Shown piece by piece: positions 37,301 through 46,677 of a stretch of 64,000 nucleotides of DNA. Each line of letters starts with the position of its first letter. Positions within the stretch are counted from its first letter, which is position 1. Below the pieces are notes generated by a model. That model saw only the letters and a list, made by a program, of their open reading frames with translations, did no database searches and was not told the DNA's origin. Source of the DNA: Paenibacillus sp. D2_2 (GTDB lineage Bacteria > Bacillota > Bacilli > Paenibacillales > Paenibacillaceae); contig NZ_CP133605.1 of assembly GCF_031199965.1 (NCBI RefSeq), positions 625,501-689,500 on the forward strand. Direction: 5' to 3'. A program made the translations under genes and the position numbers.

Positions 37301-37516
37301 AATCAGGCCACTGACCGTGTATTCCGCATTGGCCAGCAGAAGAATGTGGAGGTTCATAAGTTAATCTGCCAAGGGACGCTGGAGGAGCGAATCGATGAAC
37401 TCATCGAGCGGAAGAGAGCACTTTCGGAGCAGGTCGTTGGCTCGGGTGAGCACTGGTTGACGGAAATGTCCAATGAAGAGCTGCAAAATCTGATCGCCTT
37501 GCAGGGCTGGTCGTAA
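34389..37516 (+). CDS. second SNF2-family helicase, frameshifted
   Basis: About 1042 residues after correction. It starts at MNQRLYGIW behind GGGAG. The N-terminal 560 residues are divergent. The core has LLADDMGLGKT, CPTSLLGNW, VLDEAQYIKN, MTGTPVENRL and the second lobe ending [20 protein letters not shown] plus ENQATDRVFRIGQ. A C is missing near 35394; adding it joins VEDPGCFLPAGLIWSYPKRD. It is paralogous to the helicase at 20015-22994 but has a different N-terminal region. The SWIM-like gene follows at once, the reverse order of the first pair. Confidence 0.87.
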
Positions 37517-37530
37517 TGGGGGAACCCACA

Positions 37531-38322
37531 ATGAAGAAGAGTATACCGAGTGTTAGAGATGAAAATATAGAATTGCAATGGACTGCTATGGGTTTAAGGG
37601 TGACATTATCGGCCCAAGAGCCCATGCAGGACAGATGGGTTATCCAATTGCCTCGGGAGCCCCTTGAGAAGGCCAGCGGGCGGCTAATTGAACATTTGCA
37701 GCGAGATTCACTTAAGCTTGCTGTTCTCGGAGAACAAGGCGCCGATGCCATCTCCAATCTGCTGTCCCGTATGCCCTATTCGAATGAAGGGGATTATCAG
37801 GAGACGCTGAGCACGATTGTAAGCAGGTCTGAATGCACTTGTGGACAAATGGACTGTAATCATATCCGAGAAGCTTTACAGGCTGCTGAGGACTCCTGGA
37901 GGGGCGCCTCTGTGGTGGATCGGCTGGCATGGATCGGCTGGACGGCGGAGACTTTGTTGGATACCGTGTTGGATCGATGGGCTAGCAAGTCGTCGATCAA
38001 AGACGCTGAGTCAGAACTGAAGCGATTCATTGCCCACTTCGATACACCTGCGTATCGAAACAAGGAAGGCGAAGCGAATCTTGCGGAATGGCTGGCGGAA
38101 ATGGCCCATAACGGCCGCCTGCATCAGCCTGGACCCGAGCTTCATGATGTGGAGATTAGCTTGTCTCCTATGCAGTTATCTCCGCAGGATACCGCTGTAC
38201 ATCCCTGGAGCCAGCTTCTTCCCGGTGTGCCAGGCGTTGCCGAGGGCTTATCACTTGTGATTGAACAAGCGAGCAAGAATGCGGAGGAGCTCGTCAAGTC
38301 GCTTAGAGCCAGTAAGTCATAA
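37531..38322 (+). CDS. SWIM-finger-like protein paired with SNF2
   Basis: 263 residues from ATG 37531 (GGGGGA 7 nt upstream); an ATG at 37516 overlapping the SNF2 stop is also possible. Residues about 90-107 read SECTCGQMDCNHIREAL, a C-x-C...C-x-H zinc-finger pattern as in SWIM domains. The rest is helical and not recognised. The pair repeats the SNF2-SWIM partnership seen at 20-24.6 kb, so the finger protein probably helps its helicase bind nucleic acid. A terminator follows. Confidence 0.7.
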   Translation: MKKSIPSVRDENIELQWTAMGLRVTLSAQEPMQDRWVIQLPREPLEKASGRLIEHLQRDSLKLAVLGEQGADAISNLLSRMPYSNEGDYQETLSTIVSRSECTCGQMDCNHIREALQAAEDSWRGASVVDRLAWIGWTAETLLDTVLDRWASKSSIKDAESELKRFIAHFDTPAYRNKEGEANLAEWLAEMAHNGRLHQPGPELHDVEISLSPMQLSPQDTAVHPWSQLLPGVPGVAEGLSLVIEQASKNAEELVKSLRASKS

Positions 38323-38346
38323 GACTGTCATAGATCAAGATGCGCA

Positions 38347-38385
38347 AAACAGCTGCAGGGAGCATGCCCTTGCAGCTGTTTTTGA
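38347..38385 (+). terminator. terminator of the SNF2-SWIM operon
   Basis: AACAGCTGCAGGG...CCCTTGCAGCTGTT followed by TTTGATG; the reverse strand also reads into an A/T-rich end. Confidence 0.75.
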
Positions 38386-38414
38386 TGTTGTGCAGTTAAT
38401 GAAACTATGGAGCG

Positions 38415-39095
38415 CTAAGTTAGGAGTTTAGGGTGATTTTGCTCGTCAGAATCGGAGCTTCCCATGATCTCTTTACGCAGTCCGCACATTTTCTTGTCCA
38501 GTGCGTCTGCGGCTTTGGCCGCCTCGGTTAGCTCTTCGACAACATGATAAGGGACCTGCTTCTCATATTTGTAGTAGAGAATATGCTCCATGCTGGCCCA
38601 GAAATCCATAGCGAGCGTACGCATTTGAATCTCGACCTTCATCCAACGCTGTCCCTCCAGGAGAGTGAGCGGAACGGCCACGATCAGATGAAGACTCTGG
38701 TAACCATTTGGTTTAGGGTGCTCAATATAGTCTTTAATCTCCAGAATCGTGATATCTTCTCTTTGCTTCAGATGCTCCAGTAGGCTATAAATGTCCTGAA
38801 CGAAGGAGAAGACGATGCGCATACCAGCGATATCGTGGATCTTGTTCACAATGTTGTCGACCGTAATGTCATATCCTTTGCGCTGTAGCTTGCTCATGAT
38901 ACTCTTGGGTTCTTTAATGCGAGTTTTTATATGTTCGATTGGGCTATATCCATTCTCGATTTTCCATTCGGTCTGAATTAGCTTGATCTTATTCCTCAAT
39001 TCATCTAATGCAAGCTGATAAAGTGTAGGGAGTTTCTTCCATTCCTCAAATTTACGAAGATCATGCTCATCGATTTCCCAATACAACTCCTTCAA
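38415..39095 (-). CDS. small alarmone synthetase (RelQ/YjbM-like)
   Basis: About 226 residues. It makes (p)ppGpp from ATP and GTP or GDP. The synthetase domain shows KSIMSKLQRKGYD, IHDIAGMRIVFSFVQDIY, the GYQSLHL motif in HPKPNGYQSLHLIV, and EIQMRTLAMDFWASMEHILY, the form of the SAS1 (RelQ) group. There is no hydrolase domain, as expected for a small synthetase. The start is uncertain: TTG 39095 lacks a spaced ribosome binding site, and the frame stays open upstream for about 19 codons to a TAG, with AGGAG near its beginning. An indel may hide the true start. Confidence 0.85.
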   Translation of the reverse strand: MKELYWEIDEHDLRKFEEWKKLPTLYQLALDELRNKIKLIQTEWKIENGYSPIEHIKTRIKEPKSIMSKLQRKGYDITVDNIVNKIHDIAGMRIVFSFVQDIYSLLEHLKQREDITILEIKDYIEHPKPNGYQSLHLIVAVPLTLLEGQRWMKVEIQMRTLAMDFWASMEHILYYKYEKQVPYHVVEELTEAAKAADALDKKMCGLRKEIMGSSDSDEQNHPKLLT

Positions 39096-39293
39096 GTTTA
39101 ACTTCTGCAGGACACTTTGGTTATCTTTACTGTTAGGCGTGTTCAGGGTAATCTACTCCTATATATTTTTGATCTGTTTAGAGCACGGACTTACTTTTAT
39201 TGTAACTTGAATAACTTGTCAAAATCAAAACAAGACTTAGGTACAGTTTTCACCATGGTGAAAAATCTGTTATGATATTTTCAGAATAATAGG

Positions 39294-39475
39294 GCGAGTT
39301 TAAAAAGTCAGACTTTCAGCACCGAGAAGGTTGGATGAAGCTAGGGCGTGAGGAGAGGAGCGTACGTAGTTGGTACGTGAGCACCGGAAGGCCCGGCTGA
39401 ATTCAAGATTCGATGTAGAATAAACTCTCAGTGTTACTTCGTGATCAAAGGTGGACTTTTTGAACAACCTCTAAT
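39294..39475 (+). repeat. palindromic element copy D, long form (about 180 bp)
   Basis: Ends: GCGAGTTTAAAAAGTCAGAC at the left and GGTGGACTTTTTGAACAACC then TCTAAT at the right; they are imperfect inverted repeats. The inside, including GGAGCGTACG...GGTACGTGAGCACCGG, can fold into further stems and has no ORF. It fills most of the 424-nt gap between the alarmone synthetase and the zinc-ribbon gene, and lies 45 nt before the latter. Confidence 0.75.
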
Positions 39476-39519
39476 AGGGCAGCTTAGTGCTTCAGAAAGA
39501 AGTGTGGGGAGGAATAATA

Positions 39520-40292
39520 ATGAATTTCTTCAGGAAAATAAAGGATAGTGCCGGTAAAATGACCGATCGAGCGCAAAATGTAGTAGAGATCGGACGTTTG
39601 AATACACAAATTGCAAATATTGAACGTGAAATGGGATTGTATTATCAAAAAATGGGCGAGGTCTTCTACGAAGGATACCGTCTTAAGGATATGTCAGAGG
39701 CTGAAAAGGAAATGCTTGAACTAGCCAAGACTTGTGACCTGCTTGTAGAAGAACGGGACGAAGTCCGCCTCAAGATCGCTGAGCTTAAGAATGAACGTCT
39801 ATGCGGCACCTGCGGCAAGAATGTGGCTCAAGATGCGATGTTCTGTCCTTATTGCGGGGCAAGCTTGCGAAGAGCAGTCAGGTTGCGAATCGCCCCTCAG
39901 GCGGACTGATGGATCTTCAATCGGAGGAGAGTGCGGTCTCAGATGAGACGATGATCTATACTCCGCAGATGCTTGAGGATTCGCCTTTGAAATCCGTTCT
40001 GGAGAAGGATGAAGATGAGCTTGATGAGCGCCGTAAGCAGCAGTTGGAGCGCGAGCGGGAGCGGCAGGAAGAATTGGATCGCCGGATTCGCACCTGGAAA
40101 GAGAATGTAGGTAAACCGGGAAATGATCAATCAAATCCCGATAATCCAGAGGATGAATTAGCCTCTGCTAGAGCCTATTCCAAGAAATCCGAGTCCGACC
40201 CAGAGGTGCAGTCGGTGAAATGTCAAATATGCTCCTCTGTACTTGTCAAAGGAACAAAATGGTGTCCGCACTGCGGATCGGAACAAATCTAA
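39520..40292 (+). CDS. zinc-ribbon and coiled-coil protein, frameshifted
   Basis: 257 residues after correction. Start ATG 39520 with GGGGAGG 7 nt upstream. A helical region (residues 1-85) is followed by a first zinc ribbon CGTCGKN...CPYCG, then an acidic, charged helix rich in Glu/Arg (about 165-190), then a second ribbon CQICSS...CPHCG at the C-terminus. A G is missing near 39866; adding it gives CGASLAKSSQVANRPSGG. It has no enzymatic motif and no recognised name. Such double ribbons suggest protein or nucleic-acid contact. Confidence 0.7.
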
Positions 40293-40385
40293 AATCAAGG
40301 AATGTCACTAAGTTGTAATAAATAATGCCTTACGAACTGGTAGGTCTTGCGTATTAAGTAAGTAAGGCGACGGTTTTTTCCTTAC

Positions 40386-40432
40386 GGCACGGAATGGTCG
40401 GGAAAGCATGGCCATAGCTCGTGCCTTTTTTC
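40386..40432 (+). terminator. terminator after the zinc-ribbon gene
   Basis: GGCACG...CGTGCC followed by TTTTTT. A GCCTTAC...GTAAGGC stem with its own T-run (40327-40381) lies just before, so the two are in tandem. Confidence 0.65.
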
Positions 40433-40502
40433 TATGAGTGAATGACGCTCTGTGGACAAGGGAATGCTGAACAAACAAGAGTGAATTGGGGGATGAATTT
40501 CA

Positions 40503-40811
40503 ATGGAATGCATTGTTCATTTTGACGTACATCACGAGGAAGGTATCAAGTCTCTGAGAGGATTAATTTTTCTACAGGATGACAAGAAGATTCCATCAGA
40601 GAGTGATTTGCTACAGATGTTCGAGGAGATGGGTTACAAGCTCAGATTGGATGACCGGGATAAAATGATATTCGTACCAAGCGAGCCAAGAAGTGACTTT
40701 GATTGGGTTCGGATACGCGAGCTAGATACAGGAGATAAGACCTATAAAGAGGATGGCGAATTAAGATCGGTGATCGGCAACTTGATGCCACAGAAATTCA
40801 GACCTATTTAA
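40503..40811 (+). CDS. hypothetical protein, 102 residues
   Basis: ATG 40503 follows TGGGGGATG. The product begins MECIVHFDVHHEEG and contains DDKKIPSESDLLQMFEEMGY; it is soluble, acidic and about evenly mixed alpha and beta by composition, without Cys pairs or membrane segments. I do not recognise the family. Codon use resembles the neighbours, so it is probably a real gene. Confidence 0.6.
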   Translation: MECIVHFDVHHEEGIKSLRGLIFLQDDKKIPSESDLLQMFEEMGYKLRLDDRDKMIFVPSEPRSDFDWVRIRELDTGDKTYKEDGELRSVIGNLMPQKFRPI

Positions 40812-40949
40812 TGAGGAAGTTGCTAGCTTCGTTCAGCCTTTCTGAATACATACTTCATCCATGAAAGATTGAAAACTAGCGTGAAAATTGCAGAACTTTG
40901 AAAAAAATTCACGAAAGGCACGAAATACCTCTTTATTTCCTCGCATAGT

Positions 40950-40979
40950 TTGCGTTATACTTCAAACATTGTATATAAT
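40950..40979 (+). promoter_or_regulatory. promoter of the xpt-pbuX leader
   Basis: TTGCGT (40950-40955), 18-nt spacer, TATAAT (40974-40979), just upstream of the riboswitch. Confidence 0.7.
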
Positions 40980-40996
40980 GTCGTCTTTTCATAGAT

Positions 40997-41070
40997 TTTC
41001 TCGTATAAATGCAGGGATCGGCCTGCAAGTCTCTACCTGATCACCGGAAATGATCGGACTACGGGAGAAT
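40997..41070 (+). ncRNA. guanine-type purine riboswitch aptamer
   Basis: P1 strands TTCTCGTA and TACGGGAGAA enclose P2 GCAGG..CCTGC, the conserved AAGTCTCTACC and P3 TGATCACC..GATC. J3/1 reads GGACTAC; the C at the specificity position indicates guanine or hypoxanthine rather than adenine. It precedes xpt and pbuX, as in B. subtilis. Confidence 0.93.
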
Positions 41071-41142
41071 GGCTCTATACCGGATTTTGTCAGAGAGCGA
41101 GGCTCGGGCAAAATTCCTTTTGGTGTCGGGGCGTTTTCTTCG

Positions 41143-41182
41143 TGAGTTCATTTTCCTGTAGGGGAGTGAGCTCTCTTTTTAT
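41143..41182 (+). terminator. riboswitch-controlled terminator
   Basis: AGTTCATTTTCC-TGTA-GGGGAGTGAGCT followed by CTCTTTTTATTT, between the aptamer and xpt. Confidence 0.75.
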
Positions 41183-41189
41183 TTGTTGA

Positions 41190-41840
<651 letters not shown>

Positions 41841-41896
41841 GGGCAAGTCTTGCTGTCTGATAAGAAGCAGCAGTTATATGTACTTACAAATACAAA

Positions 41897-41952
41897 TGAG
41901 TGTTTAAAAAGCTTGGTATGTAGCATCGAAGACTTTTTGAACTACCTCTATA
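41897..41952 (+). repeat. palindromic element copy E
   Basis: GAGTGTTTAAAAAGCTTGG...AAGACTTTTTGAACTACCTC lies between xpt and pbuX, ending 32 nt before the pbuX start. Confidence 0.7.
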
Positions 41953-41983
41953 AGTTGAGCCTGGGGAGGAACTAGTTAACATC

Positions 41984-43333
41984 ATGGAACACCACGAACG
42001 TATTTTCCAAAGGAACAGACATCCTTTTAAGACGTTTTCTTTGGGGATTCAACATGTATTGGCTATGTATGCTGGAGCGGTCCTCGTACCGTTAATTGTA
42101 GGCGGAGCGTTGGAATTTAGTCATGAACAACTTACTTATTTGATTTGTATTGATTTGCTGGCTTGTGGTGTGGCGACTTTGCTGCAGGTATGGGGTAATC
42201 GCTTCTTCGGCATCGGATTGCCAGTGATGCTTGGTTGTGCCTTCCAGGCCGTGGCGCCGATGATCGCGATCGGAGGGAGTGAAGGCTTGGGTGTATCAGC
42301 CATCTATGGTGCGATTATTGCCTCAGGCTTGTTCGTATTTCTATTCGCCGGTTTCTTCGGCAAGCTGATCGCGTTCTTCCCTCCGGTCGTTACCGGATCT
42401 GTCGTGACGATCATAGGGGTAACTTTGATACCGGTCGCTCTTACCGACCTTGGTGGAGGGAATGCAGCAGACCCGGATTTTGGTAGCCCGCTTAACCTTG
42501 CCCTCGGTTTTGGTGTGTTCATCTTTATTATCCTGCTGAATCGATTTACAACAGGGTTTCTGCGCTCCATATCCGTACTTGTCGGTTTGATTATTGGTAC
42601 GATTATCGCTGGTTTTGCCGGTGCAGTCGATTATACGGCACTTAAGGAAGCAAGTTGGTTCCATATGGTACAGCCTTTCTATTTTGGGCGTCCAACCTTC
42701 CATGTCTCGGCTATACTAACGATGATCCTGGTATCGATCGTCAGTGTTGCTGAATCGACAGGTGTATTTATGGCCTTGGGCAAAATCGTAGATAAGGACA
42801 TTAAATCAGAGGATCTGACCAAGGGTTATAGAGCAGAGGGACTGGCAATTATGCTTGGCGGTATTTTTAATTCCTTCCCGTATACCACCTATTCGCAGAA
42901 CGTCGGGTTGATTCAGATGAGCCGTGTAAAGACTCGTGATGTGATTGTTGTAGCCAGCGGTCTTCTGATTCTGCTTGGTTTCGTACCAAAGATTGCGGCC
43001 CTGACGCAGCTTGTACCAAGTTCCGTGCTAGGCGGAGCAATGATAGCCCTGTTCGGGATGGTGCTCTCTTCCGGTATCCGCATGCTGGGTGATCAAGTCG
43101 ATCTGAACCGACATGAGAACTTGTTGATCATCGCTTGCTCTGTAGGCATGGGCCTTGGAGTTAGCGTAGTACCAGGTCTCTTTGAAAGTCTACCTTCGTG
43201 GTTGCGTATTCTCGTTGATAACGGCATTGTAGCCGGCAGTGTAACAGCTATTATTATGAACTTGCTCTTTAACGGATTGAAAGGGCATAAACCGAAGACA
43301 GCTGTTAGCGAGACAGAAGCAGAGATGAATTAG
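41984..43333 (+). CDS. pbuX: xanthine permease (NCS2 family)
   Basis: A 449-residue membrane protein of the nucleobase:cation symporter-2 family, with 12 or more hydrophobic segments. Conserved motifs are FSLGIQHVLAMYAGA at the start, GIGLPVMLGCAFQAVAPM, and the family signature around SVAESTGVFMALGKI and GGIFNSFPYTTYSQNVGL (substrate-binding Glu and Asn/Gln region). CTGGGGAGG precedes the ATG. It follows xpt by 143 nt and is presumably under the same riboswitch. It imports xanthine by proton symport. Confidence 0.93.
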   Translation: MEHHERIFQRNRHPFKTFSLGIQHVLAMYAGAVLVPLIVGGALEFSHEQLTYLICIDLLACGVATLLQVWGNRFFGIGLPVMLGCAFQAVAPMIAIGGSEGLGVSAIYGAIIASGLFVFLFAGFFGKLIAFFPPVVTGSVVTIIGVTLIPVALTDLGGGNAADPDFGSPLNLALGFGVFIFIILLNRFTTGFLRSISVLVGLIIGTIIAGFAGAVDYTALKEASWFHMVQPFYFGRPTFHVSAILTMILVSIVSVAESTGVFMALGKIVDKDIKSEDLTKGYRAEGLAIMLGGIFNSFPYTTYSQNVGLIQMSRVKTRDVIVVASGLLILLGFVPKIAALTQLVPSSVLGGAMIALFGMVLSSGIRMLGDQVDLNRHENLLIIACSVGMGLGVSVVPGLFESLPSWLRILVDNGIVAGSVTAIIMNLLFNGLKGHKPKTAVSETEAEMN

Positions 43334-43352
43334 CTCCATGCTTAAACTCCTA

Positions 43353-43384
43353 TCAACCTAGCTTAAGAGGCTAGGTTGATTTTA
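43353..43384 (+). terminator. terminator of xpt-pbuX
   Basis: TCAACCTAGC...GCTAGGTTGA followed by TTTT; the stop codon of the converging gene at 43382 touches its end. Confidence 0.8.
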
Positions 43385-43720
43385 CATCCGGTTCAGCTGC
43401 CGCTCTGCGAGCTCACCGATCCAGGGGAGCTTAAGCCACTTTCCTTGCAGTGCGGTGAACATCAGGATGACCCACAGAAAGACGCCGAGCAGTGTCAGAA
43501 GCAGATTAACGACAAGGCCGATGAATGGAATAAATCCGGTGACGGCGTGAGCAATCATGATTCCCGCGAAGAGCATGACCGATTGTAGTGCGTGGAAGAG
43601 CACGAATCTGCTTCTACGCTCGATGACGAGGAATACGACTCCACCGACAAAAGCGAATAAATAGCAGAGAAACCCGGCGATGTTCTCGTAAAGTCCTGTA
43701 GATGATTTGAACGGGGACAT
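43382..43720 (-). CDS. DUF4870-type small membrane protein
   Basis: 112 residues with three membrane helices (GFLCYLFAFVGGVVFLVIE, LQSVMLFAGIMIAHAV, VVNLLLTLLGVFLWVILM). The segment RRSRFVLFHALQS, a charged loop followed by F-H-A-x-Q, is the signature of DUF4870/Tic20-like proteins. AAGAAGGTG precedes the ATG. The function of the family is unknown. Confidence 0.75.
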   Translation of the reverse strand: MSPFKSSTGLYENIAGFLCYLFAFVGGVVFLVIERRSRFVLFHALQSVMLFAGIMIAHAVTGFIPFIGLVVNLLLTLLGVFLWVILMFTALQGKWLKLPWIGELAERQLNRM

Positions 43721-43867
43721 AGAAAGACACCTTCTTTCCCAAGAGCTTGCAGGGAAGTAAGGCGCTGTCGAAAAATGCTCCCGGAGCTATTCTCGTCCTA
43801 ACTGTCCCTGTCTCAATAAAATGTATGACGAGCCTTGGGTGGACAGAACCTGATTCGAAACAGGCGA

Positions 43868-45052
43868 TTATAAAATGACCGAATACTCTTCCTGATGGAT
43901 GGTTGTATCGTGCCAGAAACTTAATATATCGTTCACGATGAGCTCCGCGGCCTTTGGTCGGCGGAGCTCATCTATTTTACGGCGAACAAGAGTCAACTGA
44001 TCCTCATCGTGCAACAGCGAGAGGATCTCTTCTGTAAGTTGTCTGTGGCTGTTTGTAATGCGAGCGATTCCTTTATCTTGAAGGTATTTAGCATTGTTGA
44101 GCTCCTGGCCAGGGACTGGGCGGTACAGGAACATCGGCAGGCGGCATTCCAACGCTTCAGCCAAAGTCAGTCCTCCAGGCTTCGTCACGATACAATCGCT
44201 CGCTCTCATTAGTGTGGCGACATGGTTGACATAGCCATATAAATATAAATCAGGGTGACTGCCCATAGCCACTCTAAGCCCGTTATACAACCCCGAATTG
44301 CGACCGCATACCGCGATAACTTGAATGTTCTCTTCACGGAGAAGCCGTTCGCATATATTAAGAATATCATGCATAACTCCATAAGCGCCGGCCATGAGCA
44401 GGACGGTTCTTTTTCCGGAATAGAGATAATTCAGACTATCGGTAGGATCGGCGGTATCAGGCGAATCACGCAGAATAGGTTCTTGCACGGCTTCAGAGAA
44501 GTTGGACCGAATCGGAATACCCGTCACCTGAATATGCTTGGCGGGAATTCCGCGAGATTCGATCTGCTCTTTCAGATCCTCGGTAGCCACGTAGTATCGA
44601 TCTACATCTGGGTGAATCCAGCGGCCATGCAAATCGAAATCAGTAATAATGTTGATTAGAGGGATAGATTTACCGGTCTTTTTGAGTAGTCTAGGCATCG
44701 TAAGTTGAGGGAAGGTATGGATAACCATGTCGGGTTCAAATTGTTCGATGATCTGGTGAAGTTTGCGGATTCCCAGAGAATGGAGCAAGGAATGGAGCGG
44801 GTCGCCGGGCTGTAATTCCTTGGTGGAGTTATATAGCCAGCCATATACAGGGGCAAGAGATTTATAGCTGTGCATATAGACGAATTTGGTGAACTCATTC
44901 AACAAGGGGTGGGATTTGGCCATTAGATCCAGCAGGATGACCTCGTTGATCCCTCTGGCCCGTAAGCAGGCCTCGATTGCTTGGGAGGCGCGATAATGCC
45001 CGTCGCCGTAGCTGGCAAAGAGAATGATGATTCTAGGCATTCTTGAACTCAT
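43868..45052 (-). CDS. MGDG-synthase/UgtP-family glycosyltransferase
   Basis: A 394-residue GT28-type enzyme (GT-B fold). The N-terminal acceptor domain begins IIILFASYGDGHYRASQAIE, the lipid-binding GxGH-type motif. The C-terminal donor domain has GKRTVLLMAGAYG, YGYVNHVATLMRASDCIVTKPGG and LTLAEALECRLPM, the UDP-sugar site. It probably transfers hexose to diacylglycerol for membrane glycolipids and the lipoteichoic-acid anchor. TTGGAGGAAAG precedes the ATG. A processive or a single-step product cannot be told apart here. Confidence 0.87.
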   Translation of the reverse strand: MSSRMPRIIILFASYGDGHYRASQAIEACLRARGINEVILLDLMAKSHPLLNEFTKFVYMHSYKSLAPVYGWLYNSTKELQPGDPLHSLLHSLGIRKLHQIIEQFEPDMVIHTFPQLTMPRLLKKTGKSIPLINIITDFDLHGRWIHPDVDRYYVATEDLKEQIESRGIPAKHIQVTGIPIRSNFSEAVQEPILRDSPDTADPTDSLNYLYSGKRTVLLMAGAYGVMHDILNICERLLREENIQVIAVCGRNSGLYNGLRVAMGSHPDLYLYGYVNHVATLMRASDCIVTKPGGLTLAEALECRLPMFLYRPVPGQELNNAKYLQDKGIARITNSHRQLTEEILSLLHDEDQLTLVRRKIDELRRPKAAELIVNDILSFWHDTTIHQEEYSVIL

Positions 45053-45082
45053 AGGTTACTTTCCTCCAATCCAAGATCAACA

Positions 45083-45112
45083 TGTTATAGAGGTACTTCC
45101 AAACACGTCCGA
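45083..45112 (-). repeat. degenerate half of the palindromic element (copy G)
   Basis: On the minus strand CGGACGTGTTTGGAAGTACC then TCTATAAC resembles the right arm GGACTTTTTGAACTACCTCT, 30 nt before the glycosyltransferase start. The left arm is missing. The rest of 45113-45481 shows a small GGCACACTAG/TAGTGCC-like hairpin at 45350 and no gene. Confidence 0.3.
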
Positions 45113-45481
45113 ATAATTTGTTAGGCCTGAGTATATTTTAACAAGGGGCATACTTTATATTAACCCATAATTGTTAAATAAATGAATGATCCGAAAAAAT
45201 AGGTATTTGGAAGAAAGCTGAAACATGAAGCTGAATATGATACAATAGAATGGATAGGAGGTTTTTTCCAAATCATTGCACCGCGTTGATGCTGACGTAT
45301 ACTGCAAGACGCTTTTTCCACTGTTCTTGATCTAACGAGAATTTCATTGGGGCACACTAGTCATAGTGCCTTAAGAAAAGGTAGGAGCAAAGATTCTTTT
45401 TAACTTCATGATTTTACAACCGTGCTTTTAGAGTTCTCATGATCGGGGCATTTATTTCAAGCGTTCTGGGAGGGAATTAGT

Positions 45482-45670
45482 ATGGCTACAAAAGGTCATA
45501 ATGAAGTAAAGGAAAGCTTGCGGGAGATGACCCGGATATTCAAGCCGAAGGATCCGAAGAAGTTCGTTAAGGAATATGTCAGGAAGTATCGGATAATGGG
45601 GGGCTATGAGGAAGAACTAACTCTTATTGTTGAGAATGAGTTGGATAAATTGGATTCGTCGGTTTCCTGA
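45482..45670 (+). CDS. hypothetical small protein, 62 residues
   Basis: ATG 45482 with GGGAGG 8 nt upstream and its own terminator. The product is very charged: MATKGHNEVKESLREMTRIF, then KPKDPKKFVKEYVRKY and ELTLIVENELDKLD. It looks like two or three amphipathic helices. The family is not recognised. Confidence 0.6.
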   Translation: MATKGHNEVKESLREMTRIFKPKDPKKFVKEYVRKYRIMGGYEEELTLIVENELDKLDSSVS

Positions 45671-45727
45671 TTGTACATATCAGGGAAGGAACTATTACGT
45701 TTTTAATCAGGAACTCCTGAATATAAT

Positions 45728-45758
45728 CGTCCTGGCGGATATAGCCGGGACGTTTTTC
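45728..45758 (+). terminator. terminator of the 62-residue gene
   Basis: CGTCCTGGC...GCCGGGACG followed by TTTTTC. Confidence 0.75.
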
Positions 45759-45822
45759 TTCTGTTCCCACACATATAATTACAATAGCAAGTGAAAGTTT
45801 AGCAGAAAGGAAGTGCCTAGGC

Positions 45823-46572
45823 ATGAAGGTAAGCTTGAAATCGAAGGAGGAAATTTTAAGGATCAAGGAAGCAGGAGAGATTCTGGCTGATTGTCATAAA
45901 AAAATAGCTGAATTAATCGCTCCCGGAATTACGACACTGGAGATCGATGCTTTTGTGGAGAAATATCTGGCGGAGAGAGGGGCTACTCCGGAGCAGAAAG
46001 GATATCGAGGGTTCCCTTTTGCCACCTGTGCATCGGTTAACGAAGTGGTATGTCACGGATTTCCTAATAACAAGAAGCTGCAGGAAGGGGATATCGTGAC
46101 GATCGACCTCGTGGTGAATAAGAAGGGGTGGCTAGCCGATTCGGCTTGGACCTACCCGGTAAGCAAGATTAGTAGTGAGGCTAAGCGGCTGATGGAAGTT
46201 ACCGAGAAGGCTCTCTATGCTGGAATCGCCCAGGCCGTGCCGGGGAACCGTATCGGAGATATCGGGTATGCAGTTGGACGATGCGCTGATGAGGCGAACA
46301 TGGGGATTGTAAAGGCACTGATCGGCCATGGGATTGGACGGAGAATGCACGAAGCGCCAGATGTGCCGAATTTCGGTCGTGCACATAGCGGTATGATTAT
46401 TAAGACAGGGATGGTATTCACGATCGAGCCGATATTTACGCTCGGAGATTCCGGAGCGGTGCTGTGGGATAATGACGGTTGGACGATTCGCTCAGCGGAT
46501 GGAACCCTGGGGGCACATTTCGAGCATACTTTGGCAGTTCTGGAAGATGGACCTGTAATTTTAACTAAATAA
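45823..46572 (+). CDS. map: type I methionine aminopeptidase
   Basis: A 249-residue dinuclear metalloenzyme that removes the initiator methionine. The five metal ligands are visible: Asp in VTIDLVV, Asp in LADSAWTY, His in IGHGIGRRMHE, Glu in FTIEPIF and Glu in AHFEHTLAV. AAAGGAAGTG precedes the ATG. It is a stand-alone gene, not in a ribosomal-protein cluster, so it may be a second copy. The insertion sequence begins 9 nt after its stop. Confidence 0.95.
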   Translation: MKVSLKSKEEILRIKEAGEILADCHKKIAELIAPGITTLEIDAFVEKYLAERGATPEQKGYRGFPFATCASVNEVVCHGFPNNKKLQEGDIVTIDLVVNKKGWLADSAWTYPVSKISSEAKRLMEVTEKALYAGIAQAVPGNRIGDIGYAVGRCADEANMGIVKALIGHGIGRRMHEAPDVPNFGRAHSGMIIKTGMVFTIEPIFTLGDSGAVLWDNDGWTIRSADGTLGAHFEHTLAVLEDGPVILTK

Positions 46573-46677
46573 AAGAAGAGAAAAGAGAGCTTTGATATTA
46601 TCCCCTTACGGTAGACAGTGAAAAAAGAGTTCATGATATCATGGATTCAAAGACTGTTGACCGGAGGGGATTTTATT

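Noticed and set aside
20015..38322. Calling the SNF2-SWIM pairs a phage defence island
   Set aside because: Neighbours are housekeeping, one pair matches the conserved ywqB-ywqA pair, and there are no nuclease, methylase or other defence partners.
45260..45340. Short ORF after ATAGGAGG near 45258
   Set aside because: Only about 19 codons from a TTG, with poor spacing and no similarity to known leader peptides.
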